DNA of 64,000 bases, taken from assembly GCA_038030265.1 (NCBI GenBank), contig CM075941.1:60427952-60491951 (forward strand). The letters run 5' to 3'. The notes below the pieces were generated by a model. It did no database searches, was not told where the DNA came from, and saw only the letters and a program-made list of their open reading frames with translations. The DNA comes from Corythucha ciliata. Its lineage: Eukaryota > Arthropoda > Insecta > Hemiptera > Tingidae. The translations under genes and the position numbers were made by a program. Positions 40,331 to 52,432 of the stretch are shown here, one piece after another; position 1 is the stretch's first letter; each line of letters begins with the position of its first letter.

Positions 40331-42911
40331 CACGGGAACAGTGTTAAAGAGGGGTTTGAATTAGTTGAAAATTCACTACCGCACGGCTGTTGCTGCAGTT
40401 GCCCCCAAAATTGACTCGAATAATGAAAAATGAACGCGCTTTCGTATAAGACCCTTGTGAACCAAATCCGTTGATATGGCAGGGGAGTTCTCGGCGGAGG
40501 GGAGCTATTAAATTAACGCTATGCCTTACTGGACCACCCAATTACCAAAAAATTTCATTGACATTGTATTTTGAGCCGTCTCTTTTATTTGATTTGCCTA
40601 CAGCCTAATAAATCTTGAGTAAAAAATCCTGAGGTGGGCCAAAAAGGGAGGAACAAAAAAAAATTTTAAAAAATTGTTTCGGATTCGAACCCAGGTACTC
40701 CGCATTCCGCAATGGTGAAATTGTGACATACCATTTAACCTAAAGTAACTGATCTGAAAATAAACGTAATCTGAAAAAAGTTTTGTTCCGACAGCAGCCT
40801 GTCGGGAAAAGTGCATTTCATTCATGCGACAATCGAGTCGCAAGTTTGTCGGAACAAAACTTTGTTTTTTATTATTGTGAAATTTTTTTGCGCCAACTCC
40901 ACGAGGAGGTCCTTCTCCGCCAATTGGAAAGCCGGCTCCCTTTTCCGTTTCTCCGGATGACTCATTCTCGCACTTTGTAATTTAGGTATACTTTTCGAAC
41001 TTCACACAATGCTTCAATCGCATAGATGATTATGAAGATATAATTAAAACTACTAGAGGGGGCACTGCCAGAGGTGTGGTGTGGGTGATGTAGTAGGGCC
41101 TGTGCACTCAGGAAGTGACATAAGGGAATGTACTGTTGAATTATTTGAGTCGTGAACTTACAAATCATTAATAATAATCAAGAATAGCGTACTCCATTCA
41201 TTGCAATACACTAGTGTGGTGTAAGTTTGTCTGTCCTCTCTGAATTGAAACATATGTTAGTGGAGAGGACGGTGCACTACACTTGTGTAGTGTATTTAAT
41301 AGAAATCGCTATAAGAATCATTCGAATCGTAAAGCAGTTTGTTTTTATTCGATTACGATGACGACTACCGTTGAAAACTAATTGTAAGAAATTAATATTA
41401 TGAGTAAGCTACAAATGCTCCAAAAATTAAAAAGGACGTAATTATTCGGAAAAAATGTGTGCAGAAACCGAGGAAACGGAAAAAATTTGGTCAGACGAAC
41501 TCTCTTCCCCGCCATCATCAACGCACTCTCCGTCGTCTGTACTCTACAGACAACTACTTTGTCTGTACAGGCAAAGTGTGAAATTGCAAACAATGTAACT
41601 GACCAGCCTAGTCTGACTCTTTTTGTGTTTGTGAACAAAAACACTGATGATGCCTCCAAGTAGGCGAAAAGCTTTTGTTTTAATAATAAATATACTATTA
41701 TTATTTGGGAGACAACAACATTCAAAAATTTGTCCCAAGAGAAGTCTCTACCATTGGATGCGCAAATCTGAGATCAATTGACGGAAGTTAGAACTGAATG
41801 TGATTTATTAACGGCAGTCAAGAGAAATGGTTTTCACCACCGTGGTGAAACCTGGAAATTGACCCAGATGACCTGGAAATTGACCCGTTCATTAAACTAA
41901 AGATCTTTTTGCTGATGAGTTAATCACAGGTTAGGGAGGTGTAACCAGTTAAGGGGCGCTGCCTTAGAGTATATATTAGATAGAGATCGCTTCAGGCTGC
42001 GTGGTAGAGATAGCGCGAGGCCAACATGAAGTCACGTGACTGTGTCGGGTAGGCTGAGTGCGGGGTGAAGGGAATGTAACCCTTTACTACCTCTACCTCT
42101 TGTTATCCCCGTCGTTCGCTCTTTTTTTTTAAAACGAACATCCGCCAGCACAGGAGCACTCTCACCAGTCATATTGCCTTTGGGTGAACTTGAGCAAGGA
42201 GGCGGATTTGTTTTTTTCTTATGGCGCCCAATCACATTATTATCACGCCTTTGCAAGCAATTCGGAGCTTGAGTACCATTTTCAACGCGTGAAAGGTGTA
42301 ATCTAATGGACGAAGAATGACTGCAAGACGTAGGAAAGAATTTCCAAATATCTCGCAGAAGGAAATCCAGCAAACAGCTCGATCAGGAATTGCTGAAGGC
42401 AAGACGATAGGAAACAAGGAGAGTACAAGAAGGGCGTTCTGAAAAGAACGATTGAAATAAGACAGGAACTGAAAGACAGTGAAAATAGGTAAAAGAAAAT
42501 AAAGTGGAAAATTTGGAACACAGGAACACCATCAACACAAAGAACAACAGTAATGGAAGGGAGAGCACGAGAGCCAAGGCTTGGTAGGTTATTGTTCGGT
42601 TGCCTCTTAAAATTGAGTGGTGGGGTGGTCACGTGACTTATCCGATGGGATACGCGGGGGGTGACACGAGAATTCGCTGCGCAAAGCGCGATTACCTCTC
42701 TAGTTATATTCACTCTAAGGGCGCTGCAGTGATGATTCCTTGACCCCCCTCCAATCCTCCGTCGTCCTGCCTTATTTCTGCACCAATGCATATGCGGTAG
42801 TATCCATTTTTCAAAATTCGTCCCGGAAGTGACTTTAGACCACGTTGAACTTTTACCTTGAAATTTCATGCTCTTCCTTCGACTTATTTGAAAAAAGGAG
42901 TACTACTCATT
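40331..42911. other. No gene recognised
   Basis: A 2.6-kb AT-rich region with short frames on both strands, none with identifiable domains, and no TIRs noticed. A TAATAATAAATATACTATTATTA palindromic-like patch sits near 41,680-41,705. Confidence 0.35.
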
Positions 42912-43776
42912 TTAAGGGCTGTCCTGAGTCCGGGACAGAAGGGGGTGGCGTCTCCTACCTCCTCCAGCTATTCCTCCCCCCCCCCCCCAAGACAAGGTGT
43001 TTGGTCCGTACCTAAGGTCTGCATGGCACAGGGGGCAAAGTGTGCTTTGAACGGACCCCCAGGGCACCGGCCGATCCCCTGGTGTAATAGGCTTACCGCA
43101 GGCCTCGGCGCTTACGGCATGCAGGGCTCTGCCGGCGGTGGACTTATATTACCCTGGCTTCTGGCAGGACCTTCAAGGGCTCACCCAGAAGTTTATATGA
43201 AGAACTCGGAAGGGGCTCAGAGAACCTTCCGTGAACGCCGCAGTCACCGGCTGCTCCGTCCATGGATACCACCGAGGTCAAACACGACATTGATGGGACC
43301 AGGGACGTACCTGTGGAGGGCAGTTCTAAGGAGCATACCCGCCGTGGGGAGTTTTTAAAAAAACATACCCTCGGCGGGCCGTTCTAAAGAACACACCCCG
43401 GTGCAGGGGCTTATCTCTTCGAGTGCAACGCACTCGGCGCGCGCTAGCTCATCATTCTTGTCACTCTCGTGCTCAAGGGTCCAGTTAGCGATTATCTCTT
43501 ATCGCTTCTAAGAAGCGACGACCTCTAACCTTATTAAGAGGAGAGAGCTATCTTCGCAGGATCAGCATTTTCGGGCTTCACACGCCTGATATTTATGTTC
43601 CGGCCAGCGAGACACTAGCTGAGGACCTCCTCAACCTCATACGGTGAGAGGGACTCTAGACTAGATCAACCGATCCAAGAGCGGCACAATAATCCACTGA
43701 GGATTCCGTGCCTGGGGCGTGTGCCATGCCCCTGCTCTTGTATAGTGGAGGAAAAAAAAAAAAAAAAAAAAAAAAA
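42912..43776 (+). mobile_element. Poly(A) retroposon (5'-truncated LINE 3' end or SINE-like), 10-bp TSD
   Basis: An 865-bp segment, GC-rich relative to its surroundings, ends in a ~26-A tail (43,752-43,777). It is bounded by ACTACTCATT on both sides (42,902-42,911 and 43,777-43,786). This is the classic product of target-primed reverse transcription. No ORF domain is visible, and pol III boxes were not found, so it is more likely a truncated LINE 3' UTR. Confidence 0.8.
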
Positions 43777-44185
43777 ACTACTCATTGCTGAATTCCCTGG
43801 TGATTGAAACGAGTTTTAAAAACCAGGGTTAGTGCAGAAATTAGGAAGGAAAGTGTAAGCCGAGTAGTAGACGAGGGCTTATTGGAGGGGGTCACACGTG
43901 CAACTCACCCTTTACTACCCTTGATTAAAAAGTATATAGGACTAGTAGTCGCATGAATTTTGTAACGGAACTAGTTGCGTCGGGTCATATCGACCCGAGT
44001 GTTGAAAATTCTGGTAAAATTGACAATTTTGAACCATTATTCTCTTTTTGGAGTGAAACAATCTATAATTAATAAATTTTAATTAGTTTTAATTTGATTT
44101 GCATCAAGTGTTTTTACATAAATCAGAATTATTGAGAAACGTTTTTGAAAATGAGTCCCCTGAGAAGCTCTTTGCAATGGAGCAA

Positions 44186-45982
44186 CTAATTATCCGAGGT
44201 GCCATTTTTACAAATCATAGACATATGAATCTTGCAGATCGTTTCATTGCACTTGGCACAAACAGTAGCGTGTTTGTTGTCATTTGTGCTAGGACATAGG
44301 TGACATCGTTTCCTCTTTTTGGCAGAGGTGCGTTGCTGAGAATTATCCTGCGTAACGGGATCGATAACGATGATTCCGTGTTTTCCCAAACAAAATCGTA
44401 TGTTCGTCTTCAAAACCCTGGGGATTTGAGGGATTAGAGACCTCTGTACAAGTAAGTTTCGAACAAATTGATGGGCCAGATTTTTTAAAAACAATCGTCT
44501 CGTGAATCCCTTTTCAATGTGATGTGAGTTGTTCTCACAGAACAACTTGTATGCATTTATGCCGCAAACGTTGGTTAGATGATAAAAAACGGCCATTGGC
44601 CATCGTCGATTACGCCGTCCTACGTTGTAATTCGAGCACAACTGGTCATCTGAGTGTACACCTCCTTTTGTTTTGTTATAAAATGTCACAATTTCCTGTT
44701 TCTTTTTTTCGGGGGATTCAGGATCTATTGACCTGTCCTGGTGCATGGTCGAGAGAAGGACGACGCATTTGGACTTCTTAGTGACGTATGACACAATAGT
44801 CGTATCTTATCACCGGAAAATCCGAATTCAGAGGAATATATCTCTCTTTGCCTATTTGGTAGGAATTCTGGTGGCAAGGCATCTTTGTTTTTTTTTTCAC
44901 GGTACCAACGACAGTGGGATTTTGAGTTTTCAATTTTTCGGCGAGTTCGACATTTATGTACCAATTGTCACACGTTATATTCGTACCGGAATTTTTTAAA
45001 TCGGATACCAGTCTCAAAACAATATCAGTTGCGGAGTTTGAATGCTGGAAAGGGCCATCCGGCTGAGTACCACAGTAAATTTCAAATTTGTGGAGATAAA
45101 AACTGTTGGCATCAACCGCTGCGAATACTTTCAGCCCATATTTATTGGGTTTGTTCGGTAAGTATTGCCGAAACGAGCATCTCCCACGAAAAGGAATTAG
45201 CTGCTCGTCAACCGTAACATACTCCGACAAGCTGTATGCTTTTGTGCAGTTTTCATTAACTCGTTCGATCAGTTGGCGAACAGCAGCTAGCTTGTCCAGT
45301 TTTCGTCTTTCTTGCCGGTTCGTTGTGTCGTCAAATCGGAGGCATTGAAGAAGAAAAAGAAATCTTTTCGCCGACATAGCCAAAGCGAATAACTGAGGTC
45401 CATCTTCATCCCACAGGCAGGATTGTAAACTCCTAATAAAATTAGAAGCCCGATGAAGGCTTTTATTTCGTCCGTTGTCGTAGATCATGCGTCCCTCTCT
45501 CGAGCATACTTAGTTTTCATTTTATCAATATATAAATTAGTGTTAGTCACGATCAAATTGATCACTTCCTCGTTCATGAATATTTCAAAAGCGTCTTGTT
45601 CCTTTTCTGTTTTTCTGAACTGAGGGCGAACTCCAGGAGCTTCGGAAAGTATGTTGAATTTACGGACACGACATTTGGTGATGCGAGGCTAAAAATACCA
45701 TTTGGTTTTTTTTGTCTTTTGACCAAAAAAAAAATTACTTGATTTGCTATTCTCGCCATCACTATTCTCCTCATCAGATGCCGAGATGCACGAATTGGTT
45801 GGTGTCGTGAGCACTAAAAATGTCGATGTCTTCTTCTTCCTCGTCAACATCATCAAGCTCATTCTGTTCAGGCTCGTCCTCGTTTTCCAGCTCGGCAAGT
45901 AGCTCCTCGTCCGTGTAAAATCGTCGACTGGCCATTTTGTTGACCTACTGATCGATTTCAGTGAAAGAAATGAATTAACCAA
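44186..45982 (-). pseudogene. piggyBac-type transposase, decayed
   Basis: An acidic N-terminal stretch (45,982-45,700, E/D-rich) is followed after frame changes by FIRSLQSCLWDED, RFLFLLQCLRFDD, VTVDEQLIPFRGRCSFRQYL (first Asp), PNKYGLKVFAAVD, TNITCDNWYINVELAEKL (second Asp) and GGVHSDDQLCSNYNVGRR (third Asp region), ending in a Cys-rich finger (CHLCPSTNDNKHATVCAKC). This is the complete piggyBac order. Frame changes at ~44,790 and in 45,490-45,770 disable it. GGGTCAwAT motifs flank it on both sides (near 43,985 and 46,040-46,140), but TTAA/TIR ends were not delimited. Confidence 0.85.
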
Positions 45983-46362
45983 AGCAGTTTTACCTTTGGC
46001 CTACTGGGAAGACAAAGAAATTTAGTGAGACATAGCTGTGGGCGCGACGGGTCAAATGCCGAAAGCCTGGTTAAGGTACCTGGTCGCGTCGGGTCAAATG
46101 CCAAAAACCTGACTAACGCACTTGGTCGCGTCGGGTCAAATTGATTATTTGAACAACTGAGGAGCTCGCACGCAAACGAAAACAATTGTGGGAACTCGCC
46201 ACATAATCATAAGATAAAAATTGTTCCTTTGGAAAAATTAAGCAGCATGCGGCACTCACCGTTCGCTGAAAGGGAAAACCAGTACCTAGATAAATTTCCA
46301 CGTCTCCTCTCTTTCTCTGTAGCAAAAGTCGCAATTTCCTCTTTTCCGTACCTGAGCTGCGA

Positions 46363-46760
46363 GTGGCGAATAAATACAAGAGTAAAGCAGGTGGCTTCCA
46401 CACAAAGGTAAAGGATAAAGACCCCCTTCTCATGCAGTCTGATGTGGTCTACTTTGTTTCGTGTTCTCAGTGCCCCAAGGTCTACATTGGGCAGACAAAA
46501 CGACATTTGAAAGTTAGAATGAATGAATACCGCCGTAACAGCGAGGACCCAGACAATGCGAGCACATTCCTTGCCAGGCATGTACGAGAAACGGGGCACT
46601 TCTTCCGACTAGATGAACCGAAGATTGTCTTCCGCGAACCAAATCTGGCTCGCCGCACGTTTAAGGAAATGCTAGCCATCGCATATGCCGGCAACGAATG
46701 TTGTAACGCACGCGTGGAGGCGGCGGAGGTCTATTCGCGACTCGGCGACTTCTTGGTGTG
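46363..46760 (+). pseudogene. GIY-YIG endonuclease domain, Penelope-like element fragment
   Basis: The frame reads VVYFVSCSQCPKVYIGQTKR HLKVRMNEYRR, then FLARHVRETGHFF and an R...E.L-type helix (ARRTFKEMLAI). VYF...CPKVYIGQT...R is the GIY-YIG nuclease signature with catalytic Tyr and Arg, and the C-x2-C just before it is typical of the endonuclease of Penelope-like retroelements. The RT half upstream is not present: upstream frames are broken by stops. The 3' side is cut by the LINE that ends at ~46,785. Function, if ever active, is target cleavage. Confidence 0.75.
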
Positions 46761-46893
46761 GTACGGATCGCCTTTTGGCGTTTCTTTTTTTTTTGGGGGG
46801 GGGGGGTGCCGTCCCGGCCAAGCCGAGCCCGGCGACGCCAGGCCACCAATTGCGCCCCTACGTCATACCCAACGGGTCCCGGACTCGGAGGGG

Positions 46894-48941
46894 CTAGCAC
46901 GGCTCCTCAAATCTCCTCACCCTCCCCAGAAAATCCGGTACTCGGACCCCTTGAGCCCTGGAAAATTCTAGGTCGGTCAACCTGTCCCTCCCAAATATAG
47001 CAAACCTCGTTGCCGCAAACCCCTCACACTCTCTCACTAAATGACCCGTTGTCTCCTCCTCCACTCCACACCTCTCACATGTAGGGTCCCCATTTAGCCC
47101 CATCATGTGCAAGTGTCTCTGAACTGCAAAGTGCCCTGTAAATATTCCTACTATCTTTCTAGTTTGCTTCCGCCCTAACCCTACCAGCCACTTTGTCGTA
47201 TTGGCATCATACCTTTTAATGCTCTCTTTCGCTTGTCTGCAGTGATCTTCTGCTTCCCATCGTGCCTGGGCTTCCGCTTTCGCCCAACCCCGAATTTCAC
47301 TGAGTCCTACTTCCCTTGCTATCCCCACCGCCGGTTCTGGGCCGACATATTCTGTCATGGTCCCCGTCTTAGCCAGCTTGTCTGCTCTCTCATTCCCCGG
47401 GATGCCAGCATGATCTGGTACCCACCCTAATGTAACCGTGTTACCCTCCGTCAGCAGTGCCGATATACTGGCTCTACAGCTCCCCACCGCCCCCGACTTG
47501 ACCACCGGCCTGGAAATGGCCCCGAGGGCGGCTCGGCTGTCCGAGTATATCGTTATTCGCATATTTGTCACGCCTTTCCGACTCAGTTCGATTGCACAAG
47601 CCTCTATGGCCGCAACCTCCGCCTGGAACACCGTCGCGTATTTCCCCAACGTCAGGCTCTCTTCCACCCCCATTCCGGGGATGTATATGCCTGACCCCGC
47701 CTTCCCTTTCCCGGTTCCAATTTTTGAACCGTCCGTAAAACACTTGATCTCTTCTGTATCACCCCCTTGCCCGGCTTCCCGGGATAGTTTGACCACGATC
47801 GTCTTTACAAAGTCTCCTTGCTTAACCATTTGATCCGATCTCATGCCCGTGGACGGTGCCACTTTGCGCATGTGTTCTCGTATCCCCCCGTTTCCTACCT
47901 CCCCTGACATGCAGTCCAATCTGTATGCCATTTCCATAGCCCGTGCCTGCAGTTCAAGGCTTAAGGGTTTTAGTCTTAGCATTACCTCCATCGGTCTTGT
48001 TGGTGTCGTTCTGAACGCCCCCAGGGTCGCCAGACAGGCCAGCCTTTGCACTCTGTCTAATTTAGCTGCGTTTCCCTTTTTGTTCGCCGCCCTCCACCAA
48101 ACCATGGCCCCGTAGAGGATCCTTGGTCGGATAATCCCCATGTACAACCATAGGGTCATTTTGGGGTTCAGGCCCCATGTTTTCCCCACTACCCTTCTAA
48201 CCTGACAAAAGGTGCCCATCGCCTTCTGATAAGTTTCCCTTATGTGCTTTTCCCAGCTCAGTCGATGATCTAGCCACACCCCTAAATACTTAACTTCCGT
48301 TGTTAACTCCACCTCCTTGCCCCTAATCTGTAGAGTCTGAAGCCCCTGCCTGTTCCTCTTGTGTGTGAACAGACACAGCTTCACCTTGCTCGGGTTAATG
48401 GTTAACCCTCTTGGCTCGCACCATTCCTCCACTACACTAATCGCCTGCCTCATAAGTTCAAAAAGTGTCGACAATACCTTTCCTCCAACCACGATGGCTC
48501 CATCATCCGCAAAAAACTGCATATAGAAGCCATTTTCCTCCATTAATCTAATTAGTTCATCTACCACTATTATCCATAAGAGGGGCGAGAGGCTAGACCC
48601 CTGCGGAGTTCCTCTCTTTGCCCTCCTTTCTACCGTTTCTCCCCCTAACTCTGCCCTAATCCACCTATGCCTCAGAGCATGACTAATCCATCTAACCACC
48701 ATCGGGTTCACCCGAAAGGTTTTCAAAGCCTCCACTATACACTGAAAAGTGACCTGGTTGAACGCTCCCTCTATGTCCAGGAACAAAACCAATGCGTATT
48801 CTTTTCGGGCTATGGAATCCTCCAGCTTCCCTACCAGCTCTTGCAACGCCGACTCTGTCGATTTCCCCGCTATATAAGCATGCTGCCTCGGATGATATGG
48901 TCTGCTTTTACCTATGCCCTCCCGGATATACCCGTCTAGCG
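46894..48941 (-). pseudogene. LINE ORF2: RT palm to RNase H and C-terminal CCHC
   Basis: About 680 codons without a stop. Visible blocks: YALVLFLDIEGAFNQV (palm A), GTPQGSSLSPLLWII (motif B), MQFFADDGAIVV (catalytic DD), GLTINPSKVKLCLF, EVKYLGVWLD. Then the RNase H domain: KCFTDGSK (Asp), VFQAEVAAIEAC (Glu), ITIYSDSRAALGAI (Asp), GWVPDHAGIPGNERADKLA (His/Asp). It ends with CERCGVEEETTGHLVREC. The frame itself is intact; the gene is broken only by the hAT-B insertion at its 5' end. Enzymatic residues are all present. Confidence 0.9.
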
Positions 48942-49284
48942 TAGGGTTGCCATACGCCCCGGTTTACCGGGACATGTCACCAGTTTATAAACTTAGTCCC
49001 GGTCGTCCCAGTAGGCCTGTCAAGTGTCCCGGTCGAATAGAATTTCCAAGTGCAGGTCAAACCAAAAAAAGGGACGCTAGCGCTAGCGGTGGATCTTTGA
49101 TGAACCCCGCCCGATTCCCGTCATCTTATCTCTTATCAGTGCTTGTCAACCTACCTTGCCTTACTGTCAACCGGCTGTTTACACTTTAAAAAATGTTTGT
49201 TATCGTTACGTGAATGTTTTGAGAGTGTCGCTAGTTTTGAGTTACACATTTTGAGAGTGGAGTGGACAACAACTGAGCTTTAGG

Positions 49285-51167
49285 ATGCCGAAACGGAAGT
49301 GTCACTTCTCGGATGATTACATGAAAGAGTGGTCGTTTATTAGAAAGGGTCGTAATGAACACGAAGCTCTCTGCACGATATGCAACACATTCATTTCCGT
49401 AAGTCATAGTGGTAAGACTTCCATTCACGATCACGTCAAGACTAATTCTCACAAATCCAAGTTATCAGCAGCTTCAACTTCACGAGATATTTCGTCTTTC
49501 ATGGTCAAGGAAAACACTCCAGAAGATATCTTAGTTTGTGCTGCCGAACTGACAACTGCCTAAAAAGTTGTCAACCACCATCAGTCGTTCAAATCATTAG
49601 ACTGCATCACAAAATTGAATCCAATACTTTATCCTGATTCCAAAATTGCGGCTAAACAGTCAACTGCGCGAACCAAAGCCACTGCAATAATTAAAAACAT
49701 CCTTGCCCCACACTCAGTACAAAAAGCAAAGGGGGAAGTGGAAAATGTTCCGTTCTATGGTATCCTTACCGATGCTAGCAATCACAATGCTGAAAAAATG
49801 TTTCCACTTCTAATTCAGTATTTTTCAGAAAAAGAAGGTTTGCAGCTGAAACTTATTAAACTGGATTGTCTGGAAAATGAAACTTCTGATACTATTGTCT
49901 CGTATTGCATAAATACTTCACAAAATTTGAACATTCCACTAAAAAAGCTAACCGCTTTCAGTGCAGACAACACCAACACGAATTTTGGCGGTCGAGGAAG
50001 GCAAGGGAGAAACAATGTGTTCTTCAAACTCAAACTACATGCGGAGGTGTCCGAGAACATTGAAGGGGTCGGTTGCCCAGCTCATATTTTGCACAACGCT
50101 GCATCTACTGCTGCTGATATACTCTCTATTGATGTGGAGTCTATAGTGCTTAAAATCTACAAGTACTTTTCCATATTTACGGTGCGGAATGAACGTCTAA
50201 AAGATTTCTGCGCAGAAGCTGAAGTAACTCATGCAAATGTTCTGTCTCACTCCAGAACAAGATGGTTATCTTTGTTGCCGGCGATTGAACGTATTTTAAA
50301 ACTATGGGGACCCTTGAAAGAGTTTTTCCTTGCAGAGACTAAACCTCCAAAAGTCATAATAGAGTTCTTCCGAAACCCGATTTCGCAAATTTACTTTCTG
50401 TTTCTACACAGCCAATCGTTCCTATTTGAGAAACAAATCAAGAAAATTGAAAAATCGAACGTAACTATCATAGAAGTTAGAGAACACATGAACAGCCTTG
50501 AAAATACTCTCAGGGAACGAAAAGAAGCCAAGTTTTTGGGAATTCATACTAAAGCTGAGTACGACAGGTTGAAGAAAGATTCTGGGCATTCAGATTTGAT
50601 ACAAATATTTGATGAAGAAATTGATAACTACTACAAAACGGGACTGGAATATTTGGAGCAATGGAGCCATCCTCTCGCTAAATTTGATGTATTTTCTTGG
50701 ATGAGTTTGACAAACTCCCCTCAATGGCAGGATGTTGAAAAGACGGTACTATATCTAAAAGAGAAAGGTGTAACTATCACAGATGCTTGCTTTGAAGAAG
50801 TATCGTACCTCATCAACTTCATCGAAAAACGTAAAAATGACGAAAAGTGGACAAAAAAGACATGCACGAAAAATGGTTGCATTTATTTCATGAAACTGAA
50901 GAGTCGGAGAGAAAAAGCAATTTACTTGTGATGTGTCAATATTTGTACGCCATTCCTGGTCATAATGCGAATGTTGAGAGGATATTTTCACAAATAGATT
51001 CCCAGTGGACCAAAGATCGAAATCGGCTTCACATCGACACGGTGGAAAGCATCATTCAGTGCAAGTACAATTTCAACATGACTTGTTCTGATTTTCACAA
51101 ATACGTTACGGGGAAACCGGAGCTCTTGAAGCAAGTCAAGAAGACGGAAAAATATAAGAACATTTGA
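49285..51167 (+). pseudogene. hAT-B transposase, nearly intact
   Basis: The N-terminus MPKRKCHFSDDYMKEWSFIR leads into a BED-like finger (ALCTICNTFIS ... SIHDHVKTNSHKSK). Then TKATAIIKNILAPHS, GILTDASNHNAEKMFPLLIQ (first Asp), a LIKLDCLENETSD block, SADNTNTNFGG (second Asp), GCPAHILHNAAS, SRTRWLSLLPAI, and a C-terminal dimerisation domain IPGHNANVERIFSQIDSQW, RNRLHIDTVESI. Lesions: one in-frame TAA at 49,561-49,563 and one single-base frame change near 50,850. It belongs to the hAT group that resembles host ZBED/ZMYM-type fusions. Without these lesions the protein would be ~625 aa. Confidence 0.88.
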
Positions 51168-51186
51168 ATCGCTTTTGAAAACATTA

Positions 51187-51308
51187 TGAATGTAATTTAG
51201 TTCCTGTTGAAGTGAAATCTATGTCATGAATGTAATTTAGTTCCTGTTGAAGTGAAATCTATGTCATGAATGTAATTTAGTTCCTGTTGAAGTGAAATCT
51301 ATGTCATG
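51187..51308. repeat. Three tandem 40-bp units in hAT-B
   Basis: The unit begins TGAATGTAATTTAGTTCCTG and occurs three times head-to-tail with no mismatch seen, between the transposase stop and the right TIR. Confidence 0.95.
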
Positions 51309-51422
51309 AGTTCTGAGTCATTTCCAACTTCATTCATTATTCTACCTGAATAATAATATCTTTGTTAGATATATTCATCTGTTTGTGTCCCGGTGAGTAC
51401 CTAGACTATTATGGCAACCCTA

Positions 51423-52160
51423 GTCTAGCGTCTTCTCCATCAACCTCATCATTACCGAACTTAAACTTATGGGCCTAAAGTTTCCGGCCCTATCATGCTT
51501 CCCTCCACCTTTAGGTATGAACGATACTCTCACCCTTTTCCATGGCGTTGGTACTAGCCCCGTCGCCAGAGATGTGACGAAGAGTCTCCTTATCCTTTCC
51601 TGCGCTCTTCCTCCGGCCCTCTGCAACATGCATGGGTATACCCCGTCGATTCCCCGTGCTTTATATTGGCCCATCGACTTTAGGGCCCATCTGAAGCGCT
51701 CTCTATTAATAATAGCGTCGCTCTCTTTCATCGCTCCTTCGTGTTCCGCTCTATGCTGGCTGGGCACAACCTCCTCCTTCTCACAACCTGGAAAATGTGC
51801 GCTTAATAACGACTCCAAAATGTCCCTACTTTCTACCACTACTTCACCTGACGGCTCAATAATTGTGCCCAGAAGTTGCCGGCTATCCTCCTTTACTATG
51901 CGGTTAAGTCTCGCCGCCTCCCGCGTGCTCTCTACCTCTTCGCAAAAGCTCCTCCACGACTTTCTCTTCTCTCTCCGAATCGCAGTTTTGTATTCTTTCC
52001 GCGCCCGGTGATACGCCTCCCATTCCTCCTCTCCATCCGTTCTCTTAGCCGCGCTCAACGACGAGTTCATCCTCCGCTTCTTTTCTTTCAGGTGAACATT
52101 CCACCACACCGCTCCCCTTTCTTTGACCCTTCTCTCGGGACAAGCCGCCTGAAAAGCCAA
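51423..52160 (-). pseudogene. LINE ORF2: region between endonuclease and RT fingers
   Basis: About 246 codons. AVWWNVHLKEKKRRMNSSLS and ARKEYKTAIRREKRKSWRSF are the W.....K...r....K.....A.R.ykk.ir..k...w..f pattern linking endonuclease and RT in I/Jockey-type LINEs. KARGIDGVYPCML and FIPKGGGKHDRAGNFRPISL are RT motifs 0-1. It ends at the hAT-B target duplication and continues in 46,894-48,941. Confidence 0.88.
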
Positions 52161-52191
52161 AGTTATAATTTCTCTTATCTCTTTCTCCTCT

Positions 52192-52432
52192 TCATCTAAA
52201 GTGTTTCTGGATATTTCTCCCGTTGCTTCTCCTACCGTCCTCTCGAATTTCTCCCAGTCCGTCCGTCTCGGATTCCTCCCGCCTGTGATCAGAGGTTATT
52301 AATCTGTCACAGACCCGCCAATTAGTAATCCAGCTACCCGTCGGCCCTAAGCTTAGAGTAACATCCAGGACCTCCGTCCTATTACGCACCACAAAAGTTG
52401 GCTCACTCCCGACATTCTCAATAGTTAATCCT
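52192..52432 (-). pseudogene. LINE endonuclease C-terminus, cut by assembly gap
   Basis: VVRNRTEVLDVTLSLGPTGS, then NWRVCDRLITSDHR. The R.EvLD.t........W.V......SDH order is the end of an APE-type endonuclease with its catalytic Asp-His. A frame change after SDHR separates it from the downstream ORF2 part. Sequence further upstream is in the N gap. Confidence 0.75.

Larger units (their letters stand above)
48942..51422 (+). mobile_element. hAT-B: 2,481-bp hAT transposon, 8-bp TSD GTCTAGCG
   Basis: The termini TAGGGTTGCCATA and TATGGCAACCCTA are perfect 13-bp complements. They are flanked by GTCTAGCG at 48,934-48,941 and 51,423-51,430. The insertion splits the LINE RT. The right subterminal region contains three tandem 40-bp units. 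It encodes one hAT transposase on the plus strand with only two lesions. Confidence 0.95.
46785..52432 (-). mobile_element. Non-LTR retrotransposon (EN-RT-RNase H LINE), interrupted by hAT-B and the assembly gap
   Basis: In minus order: end of an APE-type endonuclease (LITSDHR), RT, RNase H and a terminal CCHC-like cluster, then a short 3' end with a C-run and ~10 A residues at 46,785-46,794. hAT-B splits the RT between 48,942 and 51,422. The 5' side is lost in the N gap. RNase H after RT places it in or near the I/Jockey supergroup (for example I, LOA or related clades). GC content is distinctly higher than the surroundings. Confidence 0.85.

Noticed and set aside
42858..43358. A 166-codon open frame as a gene
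   Set aside because: It spans the left target duplication of a poly(A) retroposon, has biased low-complexity content and no domain.
43977..46140. Exact ends of the decayed piggyBac based on GGGTCA motifs
   Set aside because: Motifs occur on both sides, but no TTAA plus matching CCC... inverted repeat pair could be found.
47438..48115. Plus-strand open frames opposite the LINE
   Set aside because: They are antisense shadows of a clear RT/RNase H frame.
51187..51308. A CRISPR-like array
   Set aside because: Three head-to-tail 40-bp units with no spacers, inside an hAT element of a eukaryotic genome.
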